64,000 bases of DNA from Alteriqipengyuania_B sp035481675 (GTDB lineage Bacteria; Pseudomonadota; Alphaproteobacteria; Sphingomonadales; Sphingomonadaceae): contig NZ_JAYJJW010000002.1 of NCBI RefSeq assembly GCF_035481675.1, forward strand, positions 124,001 to 188,000. The letters run 5' to 3'. This document shows, in pieces, positions 44,353-52,359 of this stretch. Position 1 is the stretch's first letter; every line of letters starts with the position of its first letter. Both the position numbers and the translations under genes were made by a program. Below the pieces are notes generated by a model that saw nothing but the letters and a program-made list of their open reading frames with translations, had not been told where the DNA came from and made no database searches.

Positions 44353-44589
44353 ATGGCCGATGCCACCGACGACCGCCTGCGCCTGCTGATCGAACGGATC
44401 GAGCGCCTCGAGGAAGAGAAGAAGGGCATCGCCGACGACATCCGCGACGTCTATGCCGAAGCCAAGGCGGTCGGATACGACCCCAAGATCATGCGCCAGG
44501 TCGTCCGCCTGCGGAAGATGAAGCCCGACGACCGCAGCGAGCAGGAAATGGTGCTCGATACATACAAGGCCGCGCTCGGCATGGCATAG
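44353..44589 (+). CDS. gapR: GapR-family nucleoid-associated protein (DUF2312)
   Basis: A 78-residue protein matching DUF2312 almost end to end: RLLIERIERLEEEKKGIADD and IRDVYAEAKAVGYDPKIMRQ, then VVRLRKMKPDDRSEQEM. In Caulobacter GapR binds overtwisted AT-rich DNA ahead of replication and transcription and helps topoisomerases. It lies alone ahead of a YbjQ-like gene with a good ribosome-binding region (GAAGAGAGATACG). Family assignment is secure. Confidence 0.93.
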   Translation: MADATDDRLRLLIERIERLEEEKKGIADDIRDVYAEAKAVGYDPKIMRQVVRLRKMKPDDRSEQEMVLDTYKAALGMA

Positions 44590-44614
44590 GCGGCCCAGCC
44601 AAGAGGAGACGAAA

Positions 44615-44962
44615 ATGCCCCCGCAGTACAAGGACGCGAGCCACTTTCCGGTCACCACGACGCCCACGCTGGAGGGGCGGCCGATCCAGGAATATCGGGG
44701 CATCGTGACCGGCGAGGTAATCGTCGGCGCCAATCTTTTCCGTGACCTGTTCGCCAATATCCGCGATATCGTGGGCGGCCGCTCGGGCAGCTACGAACGG
44801 ATCCTGCGCGACGCGCGCGAGCAGGCGATTGCGGAGCTGCAGGCCGAGGCCGGCCGCGTGGGCGGCAATGCGGTGGTGGGCGTCGACCTCGATTACGAGG
44901 TGATCGGCGATACCGGCTCTATGCTGATGGTCAGCGCCAGCGGTACGGCGGTGACAATTTGA
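44615..44962 (+). CDS. YbjQ-family (UPF0145) protein
   Basis: A 115-residue protein with the YbjQ signature: TTTPTLEGRPIQEYRGIVTG near the start, VGGRSGSYERILRDAREQA and GGNAVVGVDLDYEVIG. The family forms homopentameric beta-sandwich rings of unknown role, sometimes annotated heavy-metal-binding. AAGAGGAG precedes the ATG. It overlaps the next gene's TTG start and follows gapR by 25 bp, suggesting one transcript. Confidence 0.92.
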   Translation: MPPQYKDASHFPVTTTPTLEGRPIQEYRGIVTGEVIVGANLFRDLFANIRDIVGGRSGSYERILRDAREQAIAELQAEAGRVGGNAVVGVDLDYEVIGDTGSMLMVSASGTAVTI

Positions 44963-45399
44963 AGCAGGTCCTGCCGGCGGTCCTGATCGTCTGCGTCGCC
45001 GCGTGCGGTCGGCCTTCGGTCGACATGCCGCTTTCGTTCGAGGACAGGACGGCCCGGATGCAGGCCTGCAACATGCTTTATCGCGAGAACGACTTCCAGA
45101 AGGTCAAGCCTTCGCCGGTGCGCGGGCTGATCGATCTGGAACGATGGAATGCCTTGTCGGCCAACCGCAAGGACGACGTCATCGAGCTGAGCGCCTGCCT
45201 CATGGAAGGCGGCGATGCAGGCCCGGTGGATGTCGAACTCTTCGTCAGCGGGCGCACGGTCTTGCGGCGTCAGGCGGAAAACGACACCGACTGGGCGGCA
45301 ATCCTCGACTACGCGGCAAGCTCCGTCGCCGTGTATGCCAGCGACAGGGCGGCGCCGTTGTGCAGCATGTGCAGCACGATGCTCGACCACAGGCCATAG
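44959..45399 (+). CDS. Lipoprotein with TTG start, unknown function
   Basis: A 146-residue protein starting at a TTG that overlaps the YbjQ stop (TTGA). The leader MKQVLPAVLIVCVAACGRPS ends in a lipobox (VAAC). The mature part is soluble with conserved-looking CNMLYRENDFQKVKPSPVRG but no family I recognise. The last 91 bases lie opposite the end of the minus-strand CPBP protease gene, so one of the two 3' ends may be shorter in reality. Coding is supported by the signal peptide and the overlap. Confidence 0.6.
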   Translation: MKQVLPAVLIVCVAACGRPSVDMPLSFEDRTARMQACNMLYRENDFQKVKPSPVRGLIDLERWNALSANRKDDVIELSACLMEGGDAGPVDVELFVSGRTVLRRQAENDTDWAAILDYAASSVAVYASDRAAPLCSMCSTMLDHRP

Positions 45400-46097
45400 T
45401 GCACGCGCATGTAGCCGAGGATCGAGCCGGTGATGAATTGCGGCAGCACCAGCGGCAGAGCGGCGAGCATTTCCGCGCCTTCGAAATTGAAGACGTGGAT
45501 GAACGCAAAGGCGAGCGTGCTCAGCCAGAAGAAGATCGGGAACGCCCTGCGGTACCATTGCGGCGCGTCGTAATTTCGCAAGCCGATAAACAAGATCACC
45601 GCCAGCACGATGCCGCCGCCGGTCGCGAGCATGGCCGGTCCCGGCACATCGCTCTGCGGGCCCGTGGCCGTCAGCACGCCGCCGAGCGCCGCCCCGCCCA
45701 GGATGGCGAGCAAGGCCGCAACGCGCCCGGGCTTGCCGGATAGCCAGCCACGGAACAGCACTTCTTCCACCAGCGGCGCAACGATCACGACCGCCAGCGC
45801 GAGGCCGATCTCTATCTCCATGCCTGCCAGCGCGGTTTCGGGAAGCTCCACGCCCGCAGCGATGACCAGCATTGCAATCACCCCCAGGCCTGCCATTAGC
45901 AGCAGGTCGAGCCCCAGCATCCGGAAGATCGCGGCCAACCCGCTGCCACCGACCCGCACCTGTTCTTCCGGCAGGACGGGCCGGCGCAGGAAGCCGGCAA
46001 AGCGGCGCCATTCATCGCGCATCGTTGCAGCTATGGCGGGCTTGCCGGACGCAGCCCCGTCCGCGCCCATCGGCGGGCTTGTCGTATCCATCGTCAT
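45309..46097 (-). CDS. CPBP-family intramembrane metalloprotease
   Basis: A 262-residue polytopic protein. The three motifs of the CAAX/bacteriocin-processing family are visible: VEEVLFRGWL (EExxxR), FAFIHVFNF (FxxxH) and HMLHNGAAL (HxxxN). Members cleave within or next to membranes; bacterial substrates are mostly unknown. The start is one of two nearby ATGs (46097 or 46091), neither with a clear ribosome-binding site. It is divergent from yebC by 49 bp and its 3' end overlaps the plus-strand lipoprotein gene. Confidence 0.88.
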   Translation of the reverse strand: MTMDTTSPPMGADGAASGKPAIAATMRDEWRRFAGFLRRPVLPEEQVRVGGSGLAAIFRMLGLDLLLMAGLGVIAMLVIAAGVELPETALAGMEIEIGLALAVVIVAPLVEEVLFRGWLSGKPGRVAALLAILGGAALGGVLTATGPQSDVPGPAMLATGGGIVLAVILFIGLRNYDAPQWYRRAFPIFFWLSTLAFAFIHVFNFEGAEMLAALPLVLPQFITGSILGYMRVHYGLWSSIVLHMLHNGAALSLAYTATELAA

Positions 46098-46146
46098 GCG
46101 GCTATTGCGGCCCCCGATTTCATCCACCACAGGTTCAAGCGATACC

Positions 46147-46893
46147 ATGGCAGGCCATTCCAAGTTCAAGAATATCATGCACCGCAAGGGTGCGCAGGAC
46201 AAGAAGCGTTCCAACCTCTTCTCCAAGCTCAGCCGCGAAATCACCGTGGCGGCGAAGATGGGCATGCCCGATCCGGACATGAACCCGCGCCTGCGCCTCG
46301 CGGTGAACGCGGCCAAGGCCCAGTCGATGCCGAAGGACAACATCCAGCGCGCGATCGACAAGGCGTCGGCGACCGACGGCGATAATTATGAGGAAGTGCG
46401 TTACGAAGGCTACGGCCCCGGCGGCAGCGCGATCATCGTCGAAACGCTGACCGACAACCGCAACCGCACCGCCACCGCCGTGCGCACCGCCTTTTCCAAG
46501 CACGGCGGCAATCTCGGCACCGAAGGCAGCGTGGTCCACGGTTTCGAGCGGCTGGGGCTGATCGTCTATCCCGCCGATGCCGGGAGCGAGGACAAGGTGC
46601 TGGAAGCGGCAATGGAAGCGGGCGCGGAGGATATCGCCAGCACGGATGACGGCCACGAGATCTGGACCGCGGCCGACGATCTCCACCAGGTCGCGAGCGA
46701 CCTCGAAGGGACGCTGGGCGAGGCGGAGACGGTCAAGCTGGCGTGGAAGCCCAACCTCACCGTCGATATGGACGAAAAGAACGCCGCCACGCTGCTCAAG
46801 CTCATCGACGTGCTGGACGACGACGACGATGTGCAGACCGTGTGGGGCAATTACGACATTTCCGACGAGGTGATGGAGCAGGTCGGCGGATAA
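46147..46893 (+). CDS. yebC: YebC/PmpR-family transcription/translation factor
   Basis: A 248-residue protein opening MAGHSKFKNIMHRKGAQDKK, the family signature, with NYEEVRYEGYGPGGSAIIVE and the standard three-domain length. YebC proteins have been described as transcriptional regulators and more recently as factors easing ribosome stalling at proline-rich stretches. It heads an overlapping run yebC-DUF3147-ruvC, a neighbourhood common in bacteria. Confidence 0.96.
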   Translation: MAGHSKFKNIMHRKGAQDKKRSNLFSKLSREITVAAKMGMPDPDMNPRLRLAVNAAKAQSMPKDNIQRAIDKASATDGDNYEEVRYEGYGPGGSAIIVETLTDNRNRTATAVRTAFSKHGGNLGTEGSVVHGFERLGLIVYPADAGSEDKVLEAAMEAGAEDIASTDDGHEIWTAADDLHQVASDLEGTLGEAETVKLAWKPNLTVDMDEKNAATLLKLIDVLDDDDDVQTVWGNYDISDEVMEQVGG

Positions 46894-47243
46894 TGTGGAC
46901 CCTCATCGCCAAGGCCCTGCTGGCCGGGGCGATGATCGCCGCGATTGCCGAGATCGGCAAGCGATTGCCGGCCATGGCGGCGCTGGTCGCCAGCCTGCCG
47001 CTCGTATCGATCCTAGGCATGATATTCCTATGGCATGCCCGGCCCGACATGGAGAACATGGCGCGCCATAGCGAGGCGACCTTCTGGTTCGTCCTGCCCA
47101 GCCTGCCGATGTTCCTGCTGATCCCGTGGCTGATGCGCAGCGGGGTCGGCTTCTGGCTGGCACTCGCCGCGGGCTGTGCGCTCACGATCGTGCTGTACCT
47201 CCTCATGGCGCATTTCGGGCCGCGGCTCGGCATCCGCCTGTGA
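46893..47243 (+). CDS. DUF3147-type small membrane protein
   Basis: A 116-residue protein with about four hydrophobic helices. MIAAIAEIGKRLPAMAALVA and SLPLVSILGMIFLWHARP, followed by MENMARHSEATFWFVLPS, match DUF3147. Its ATG overlaps the yebC stop by one base (TAATG). Ten bases separate it from ruvC. Function of the family is unknown. Confidence 0.85.
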   Translation: MWTLIAKALLAGAMIAAIAEIGKRLPAMAALVASLPLVSILGMIFLWHARPDMENMARHSEATFWFVLPSLPMFLLIPWLMRSGVGFWLALAAGCALTIVLYLLMAHFGPRLGIRL

Positions 47244-47253
47244 TCGCTGTCTT

Positions 47254-47736
47254 GTGATCATCATCGGCCTAGATCCCTCGCTCAGCTGTACCGGTTGGGG
47301 CGTGGTGCGCAGCGAGGGCGCGCGGCTGAGCCATGTCGCCAACGGGCAGGTGAAGACGGACGCGAAGGCGCCGATGGCGGACCGGCTGCACCACCTGCAC
47401 GATGCCATTTACGCGGTACTGGCCTCACACGCGCCGGACCGCGCTGCGATCGAGGAAGTCTTCCTCAACAAGAACCCGCAGTCGACGCTGAAGCTGGCGC
47501 AGGCCCGCGGAGCGGTGCTTGCCGCATGCGGCCGCGCATCGATCCCGGTCAGCGAACACGCCGCGCGGCTGGTCAAGAAAGCGGTCGTCGGCACCGGCGC
47601 CGCGGACAAGGCACAGGTGCAGGCCATGCTGAAAGTGCTGCTCCCCGGCGCCCAGGTGGCGGGTGCCGACGCGGCCGACGCGCTTGCCGTCGCCATCGCG
47701 AGCGCGCATCTGGGCATCACGGAACCGCATCGATGA
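47254..47736 (+). CDS. ruvC: Crossover junction endodeoxyribonuclease RuvC
   Basis: A 160-residue Holliday-junction resolvase with a GTG start (GTG ATC ATC ATC). The acidic site is complete: IIGLDPSLSCTGWG, AIEEVFLNKNPQSTLKLAQA, and the C-terminal GADAADALAVAIA with the last Asp pair. It cuts four-way junctions together with RuvAB, which are not in this window. It overlaps the next gene by four bases (ATGA). Confidence 0.97.
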   Translation: MIIIGLDPSLSCTGWGVVRSEGARLSHVANGQVKTDAKAPMADRLHHLHDAIYAVLASHAPDRAAIEEVFLNKNPQSTLKLAQARGAVLAACGRASIPVSEHAARLVKKAVVGTGAADKAQVQAMLKVLLPGAQVAGADAADALAVAIASAHLGITEPHR

Positions 47737-48131
47737 TCTATATCCTGAAGAACCTGCTGCCGATCGGTGTGGCAACGCTGCTCGGCCTGGCCATCGGCTG
47801 GGCCTTCGTGGCGTTCTTCGAAGTGCCGGCGCCCTCTGTCGGCACTTTCGCCCTGATCGCCCTGTGCGAATTCTGGATTGCCGCAATACTCGCCGGGGCC
47901 CTGATCCTCGCGCCGGACAAGGCCGGGCCATGGACGATGGCGCTCGGCACCGCGTTCATCATCTGGATCGGCTTCGTCGCGCCATCGGCCGTCGTCTATC
48001 TCGCCATGGCCCGCCTGGAATGGTGGGCCATCCTGAGCATCGTACTGCACTGGCTGGCCGTAATGATGGTGCAGACGGTGGCGATGAAAGCCATCGGGCT
48101 TCAGGCTCCCCCCGAAGGAAACGGATCATGA
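47733..48131 (+). CDS. Membrane protein, possibly DUF1761-like
   Basis: A 132-residue protein with four hydrophobic segments (LLPIGVATLLGLAIGWAFVA; FALIALCEFWIAAILAGALIL; MALGTAFIIWIGFVAPSAVV; ILSIVLHWLAVMMVQTVAM). The ALG..FIIWIGF.AP arrangement is reminiscent of DUF1761 but I am not sure. It overlaps the ruvC stop (ATGA) and its own stop overlaps the following start (ATGA), so it is coupled at both ends. Confidence 0.75.
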   Translation: MIYILKNLLPIGVATLLGLAIGWAFVAFFEVPAPSVGTFALIALCEFWIAAILAGALILAPDKAGPWTMALGTAFIIWIGFVAPSAVVYLAMARLEWWAILSIVLHWLAVMMVQTVAMKAIGLQAPPEGNGS

Positions 48132-48472
48132 TCGACCTTTACGGCATTCCCAATTGCGACACGGTGAAAAAGGCGCGCAAGTGGTTGGAGGCGAAGGGTC
48201 TCGACCACACGTTCCACGACTTCAAGAAGGAGCCGCCGTCCCGCGACATGGTCGGCGAGTGGGCCGATGCGGTCGGCTGGCAAGTGCTGCTCAACCGCCG
48301 CGGAACCACTTTCCGCAAGCTGGACGACGCCGACAAGGAAGGGCTGGACCGCGACAAGGCGGTCGAACTGATGGTGGCGCATCCCAGCATGATCAAGCGG
48401 CCCGTCGTCGCGCATGACGGGCAGACCGATGTCGGCTTCAACGAGACGATCTGGGAAAACGCCTACCTCTGA
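48128..48472 (+). CDS. ArsC/Spx-family reductase-like protein
   Basis: A 114-residue thioredoxin-fold protein of the YffB/ArsC-like group: DLYGIPNCDTVKKARKWLE carries the single N-terminal cysteine, and HDFKKEPPS and MIKRPVVAHDG follow as in the family. Close relatives without a second cysteine are glutathione-dependent or of unknown role; arsenate reduction should not be assumed. It ends the yebC-ruvC operon and is convergent with the DUF2721 gene, 3 bp apart. Confidence 0.9.
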   Translation: MIDLYGIPNCDTVKKARKWLEAKGLDHTFHDFKKEPPSRDMVGEWADAVGWQVLLNRRGTTFRKLDDADKEGLDRDKAVELMVAHPSMIKRPVVAHDGQTDVGFNETIWENAYL

Positions 48473-48475
48473 ACT

Positions 48476-48979
48476 TCAGTCCCGCTCGCGCCGTTCGATG
48501 CGGCGGGAAAGGCTGCGCATCTCGCGGGCCGAACGCGTGGCGAGGCGCGTTTCCAGCAGGAACATCAGCAGCGCGCCCGACACCAGCACCATCGCGGTGA
48601 TCCACGTGGCGGCGACCCATGTCCCGATGGCGGTGCGGATGAAGGCGCTGACAAACAGCAGGATGATGACCACGCAGATCAGCAGGCCGGCCCCGGTGCT
48701 GAGGTTGATTGCGTCGTGGGCATATTTCTGGCGGCGGCGCAGCGCCGGCAGCTCCTCGATCTCGCGATCGGTGCGCCCTTCTTCCTCGCGCTTCTCGAGC
48801 TTGTCGACCCGCTCCACGATCCACGTCAGGCGCATGTTCATGACGTTGAGCACCGCGCCGATCGCTGCGAGCATGAACACCGGCGCGAGCGACAGCTGAA
48901 CGATGTTCTGCACCCGCAGCGTGCTGGATGTCCGTTCGATCAGGCTGTCGCCAGCTGCGGCGAGCAGTTCTGCAATCAT
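48476..48979 (-). CDS. DUF2721 membrane protein
   Basis: A 167-residue protein with hydrophobic helices VQLSLAPVFMLAAIGAVLNVM near the start and two more in the second half (GLLICVVIILLFVSAF; ITAMVLVSGALLMFLLE), separated by a charged helical linker. APVFMLAAIGAVLNVMNMRL is the typical DUF2721 N-terminal pattern. Its start overlaps the ubiG stop (ATGA). Function unknown. Confidence 0.87.
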   Translation of the reverse strand: MIAELLAAAGDSLIERTSSTLRVQNIVQLSLAPVFMLAAIGAVLNVMNMRLTWIVERVDKLEKREEEGRTDREIEELPALRRRQKYAHDAINLSTGAGLLICVVIILLFVSAFIRTAIGTWVAATWITAMVLVSGALLMFLLETRLATRSAREMRSLSRRIERRERD

Positions 48980-49725
48980 GCGCGGCGGGCCGAAAGGATG
49001 TAATTGAGGTCGCGATTGGCGGAGAGGGTGAAGCCCTTCGCGGGGTTGAAGGCGATGCCCCTGCAGTCCGTGACCGTGAAACCGGCGGCGTGCAGCAATT
49101 GTTCGAGCTCGTCGGGCGTGATGAAATCTTCCCAGTGATGCGTGCCCCTGGGCACTGCGCCGACCGCTTCCGCCGCGCCGACCAGCAGCGCGCGGCTGGC
49201 GAGCGTGCGGTTCGGGGTGGAAAGCACGAGCAGGCCGTCATCGGCCACGCAGTCCGTCAGCGCGGCGATGAAGGCGCCCTTGTCCGCCACGTGCTCGATC
49301 ACTTCCATCGAGGTGACGAGGTCGAACTGGCCGAGGCCTAGCTCGCCCAGCTCCCCGTGGCGGTATGCGATGGCAAGTCCCATCGCATCGGCATGCGCCT
49401 GCGCCACCGCGACATTTTCCGCCGCCGCGTCCACCCCGGTGACGTCCGCGCCGAGCCGCGACAGCGGTTCGCACAGCAAGCCAGCCCCGCAACCGACGTC
49501 GAGCGCGCTCTTTCCCGAAAGCGGCGCGTAGCCGTAGGCGTCGCTCCCGAAATGGAGGTCCACCGCCTCGCGGATGAAGCCGAGGCGCACCGGGTTTAGG
49601 CGGTGCAGCATGGCGGAGGAGCCCTTCGGGTCCCACCAGTCCCGCGCCAGGGCGCCGAAGTGCTGCGCCTCTTCGGGACGGATCGTTGCGCCACTGGTTG
49701 CATCCGAGACATTTGCATTCGCCAT
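48976..49725 (-). CDS. ubiG: Ubiquinone biosynthesis O-methyltransferase
   Basis: A 249-residue SAM-dependent methyltransferase: the N-terminal HFGALARDWWDPKGSSAMLH is the UbiG signature, LDVGCGAGLLCEPLSRLGA binds SAM, and VIEHVADKGAF follows. It catalyses the two O-methylations in ubiquinone synthesis, consistent with respiratory quinone metabolism. It is divergent from lysC with only 43 bp between starts, and coupled to DUF2721 downstream. Confidence 0.95.
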   Translation of the reverse strand: MANANVSDATSGATIRPEEAQHFGALARDWWDPKGSSAMLHRLNPVRLGFIREAVDLHFGSDAYGYAPLSGKSALDVGCGAGLLCEPLSRLGADVTGVDAAAENVAVAQAHADAMGLAIAYRHGELGELGLGQFDLVTSMEVIEHVADKGAFIAALTDCVADDGLLVLSTPNRTLASRALLVGAAEAVGAVPRGTHHWEDFITPDELEQLLHAAGFTVTDCRGIAFNPAKGFTLSANRDLNYILSARRA

Positions 49726-49768
49726 GACGGCTCTCTAACAGCGCCGTTCAACCCGCACCAGCAGGAGC

Positions 49769-51073
49769 ATGGCGACTTTGGCCCGGATCGTGATGAAATT
49801 CGGCGGCACTTCGATGGCCGGGACCGAGCGCATTCGCCGGGTCGCCAACATCGTGCGCCGGCAGGCCGCGCCAAAGCCCGACGGCACGCGCGACGAGGTG
49901 GCGGTGGTCGTATCCGCCATGGCTGGCGAGACCGACCGGCTGGTCAATTTCGCACGCGAGGCGAATCCGCTTTACGATCCGGCCGAATACGACGTCGTCG
50001 TGGCGAGCGGGGAGCAGGTCACCAGCGGGCTCCTCGCGCTCACGCTGCAGGGCATGGGCATGCAGGCGCGCAGCTGGCTTGGCTGGCAATTGCCGGTCCG
50101 CACTATCGAAGCCCATGCCAAGGCGCGGGTCGAAGCCATCGATGCGGAAGGCCTGCTGGCGGCGATGGGCGAGGGCCAGATCGCGGTGATCCCGGGCTTC
50201 CAGGGCGTTTCGGACGAAGGGCGCATCACCACCATGGGCCGCGGCGGGTCCGATACCTCTGCCGTGGCGGTGGCAGCGGCTATCGGCGCCGACCGGTGCG
50301 ACATCTATACCGACGTGGACGGGGTCTATACCACCGACCCGCGCATCGTGGCCAAGGCGCGCAAGCTGAAGGCGGTGACGCACGAGGAAATGCTGGAGCT
50401 CGCCAGCGTCGGCGCCAAGGTGCTGCAGACCCGAAGCGTCAGCCTGGCGATGAAGTCCGGCGTGCGCGTGCAGGTGCTCAGCAGCTTTACCGACGGCGAC
50501 GGCCCGTCGGCGGACGATTTGCCCGGCACGCTGATCGTGTCGGAAGAGGAAATGACGGCGCTCGAGGAGAAGCTGGATATGGAACGGCAGCTGGTTACCG
50601 GCATCGCCCACGACAAGACCGAAGCGAAGGTGATCCTGACCCGCGTACCGGACAAGCCCGGCGCGGTGGCGCATATCTTCGGCCCGCTGGCGGCGGCCAG
50701 CATCAATGTCGACATGATCATCCAGAACGTGGGGCGCGACAAGGGGGAGACCGACGTCACCTTCACCGTCCCGCAGGCAGACCTGCCGCGCGCGCAGGCG
50801 CTGCTGGAGGAACACCGCGGAGAAATCGGTTTCAACCGCATCATCACCGACAGCCAGATCGCCAAGATCAGCGTCGTCGGCGTGGGCATGAAAAGCCATG
50901 CGGGCGTTGCGGCGGACATGTTCGCCGCGCTGGCCGAGCGCGGGATCAACATCCAGGCGATCACCACCAGCGAGATCAAGATCAGCGTGCTGATCGACGA
51001 AGACGAAACCGAACTCGCCGTCCGCGTCCTCCACACCGCCTACGGCCTCGATGCGGAAGACGAGGCCGCATGA
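49769..51073 (+). CDS. lysC: Aspartate kinase
   Basis: A 434-residue aspartokinase with KFGGTSMAG, GRGGSDTSAVAVAAA and two ACT domains at the C-terminus (HDKTEAKVILTRVPDKPG and ISVVGVGMKSHAGVAADM). It makes aspartyl phosphate, the first step to lysine, threonine and methionine and to diaminopimelate. The ACT domains imply feedback by lysine and/or threonine. CAGGAG precedes the ATG. A tiny membrane-protein gene overlaps its stop. Confidence 0.97.
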   Translation: MATLARIVMKFGGTSMAGTERIRRVANIVRRQAAPKPDGTRDEVAVVVSAMAGETDRLVNFAREANPLYDPAEYDVVVASGEQVTSGLLALTLQGMGMQARSWLGWQLPVRTIEAHAKARVEAIDAEGLLAAMGEGQIAVIPGFQGVSDEGRITTMGRGGSDTSAVAVAAAIGADRCDIYTDVDGVYTTDPRIVAKARKLKAVTHEEMLELASVGAKVLQTRSVSLAMKSGVRVQVLSSFTDGDGPSADDLPGTLIVSEEEMTALEEKLDMERQLVTGIAHDKTEAKVILTRVPDKPGAVAHIFGPLAAASINVDMIIQNVGRDKGETDVTFTVPQADLPRAQALLEEHRGEIGFNRIITDSQIAKISVVGVGMKSHAGVAADMFAALAERGINIQAITTSEIKISVLIDEDETELAVRVLHTAYGLDAEDEAA

Positions 51074-51183
51074 GCCGGCGCGCTGTTTGGGTCGTAGCGT
51101 TTCTCGTGGCGCTCGTGGCCTTGGCCTGGCTTGGATACTCGGCGGGCTTCAGTCTGGGTGAAGCGGCCACCTCCACGCGATGA
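51070..51183 (+). CDS. 37-residue single-pass membrane protein between lysC and purT
   Basis: A 37-residue frame: a basic start (MSRRAVW), one hydrophobic helix VVAFLVALVALAWLGYSAGF and a short polar tail. Its ATG overlaps the lysC stop (ATGA, 51070-51073) and its TGA overlaps the purT start (ATGA, 51180-51183). The double overlap and clear TM helix argue for translation, although the size makes this uncertain. No family is recognised. Confidence 0.6.
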   Translation: MSRRAVWVVAFLVALVALAWLGYSAGFSLGEAATSTR

Positions 51184-52337
51184 GCCACATCGCCACCATC
51201 CTGCTGCTCGGGTCCGGCGAGCTGGGGCGGGAATTCGTCATTTCCGCAAAGCGGCTGGGCGCGCGGGTGATCGCTTGCGACAGTTACGACGACGCGCCCG
51301 CGATGCAGCTGGCCGACGGGCGCGAGGTGTTCTCGATGCTCGACGGGGAGGCCTTGCGCGCGGTCGCCGAAAGGCACCGCCCGGATTTCATCGTGCCCGA
51401 AGTGGAGGCGATCCGCACCGAAGTGCTCGCCGAGCTGGAGGCGGACGGTTTCAACGTGGTGCCGACCGCGCGCGCGACGCAGCTGACCATGAACCGTGAC
51501 GGCATCCGCGATCTCGCCGCCGACGAGCTGGGCCTCGTCACCTCGCGCTATCGCTATGCCGAGAGTCTGGACGAGGTGCTGACGGCGGCCGAGCATGTCG
51601 GCCTGCCCTGCGTCATCAAGCCCGTCATGTCCTCCAGCGGCAAGGGCCAGTCCACCGTGCGCGATCCGGGCGACCTGGAAGCGGCGTGGACCTATGCCGC
51701 AGAAAACATGCGCGGCGACCGGCGGCGCGTCATCGTCGAGCAGTTCGTCGACTTCGACTACGAGATCACGCTCCTGACCGTGCGCCATGCCGGCGGGGTC
51801 AGCTTCTGCCCGCCCATCGGCCACCGGCAGGAACGCGGCGATTACCGCGAAAGCTGGCAGCCCGCCGCCATGACCGACGCCGCCATCGGCGCCGCGCAGG
51901 CCATGGCGCGCAGGGTGGTGGACGAGCTTGGCGGACACGGCCTGTTCGGCGTCGAATTCTTCGTGAAGGGTGAGGAGGTCATCTTTTCCGAACTCAGCCC
52001 GCGCCCGCACGATACCGGCATGGTAACGCTGGTCAGCCAGGACCTGACCGAATTCGACCTCCATGCCCGGGCGATCCTGGGCCTGCCGCTGCCGGACGAT
52101 ATCCGCGCGCGGGCCAGCGCCTCCGCCGTGATCCTCGCCGACCGGGAGAGCGACGACTTCGGTTTCGAAGGGCTTGCCGATGCGATGGCGGAAGGCGCGG
52201 ACCTGCGCATCTTCGGCAAACCCATGACGCGCTCCTACCGGCGCATGGGTGTGGCCCTCGCCAGCGGGCCGGATACCGATGCGGCGCGCGCTGCCGCCAG
52301 CTCCGCCGCAGCCAAGGTGCGGATTGCCTACCGCTGA
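51180..52337 (+). CDS. purT: Formate-dependent phosphoribosylglycinamide formyltransferase (GAR transformylase 2)
   Basis: A 385-residue ATP-grasp enzyme. LLGSGELGREFVISAKRLG opens it; KPVMSSSGKGQS binds ATP and GHGLFGVEFFV with SELSPRPHDTGMVTL belong to the C-terminal ATP-grasp part. It uses formate and ATP to formylate GAR in purine synthesis, in place of folate-dependent PurN. purU, which releases formate from 10-formyl-THF, is two genes downstream, so the pair forms a formate-based route. Confidence 0.96.
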   Translation: MSHIATILLLGSGELGREFVISAKRLGARVIACDSYDDAPAMQLADGREVFSMLDGEALRAVAERHRPDFIVPEVEAIRTEVLAELEADGFNVVPTARATQLTMNRDGIRDLAADELGLVTSRYRYAESLDEVLTAAEHVGLPCVIKPVMSSSGKGQSTVRDPGDLEAAWTYAAENMRGDRRRVIVEQFVDFDYEITLLTVRHAGGVSFCPPIGHRQERGDYRESWQPAAMTDAAIGAAQAMARRVVDELGGHGLFGVEFFVKGEEVIFSELSPRPHDTGMVTLVSQDLTEFDLHARAILGLPLPDDIRARASASAVILADRESDDFGFEGLADAMAEGADLRIFGKPMTRSYRRMGVALASGPDTDAARAAASSAAAKVRIAYR

Positions 52338-52359
52338 GGCGAACCCTAAAGGCCGGGTC

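Noticed and set aside
44959..45399. Reading the lipoprotein from a later ATG without signal peptide
   Set aside because: Only the TTG start that overlaps the YbjQ stop gives a lipobox leader, so it was kept despite its weak start codon.
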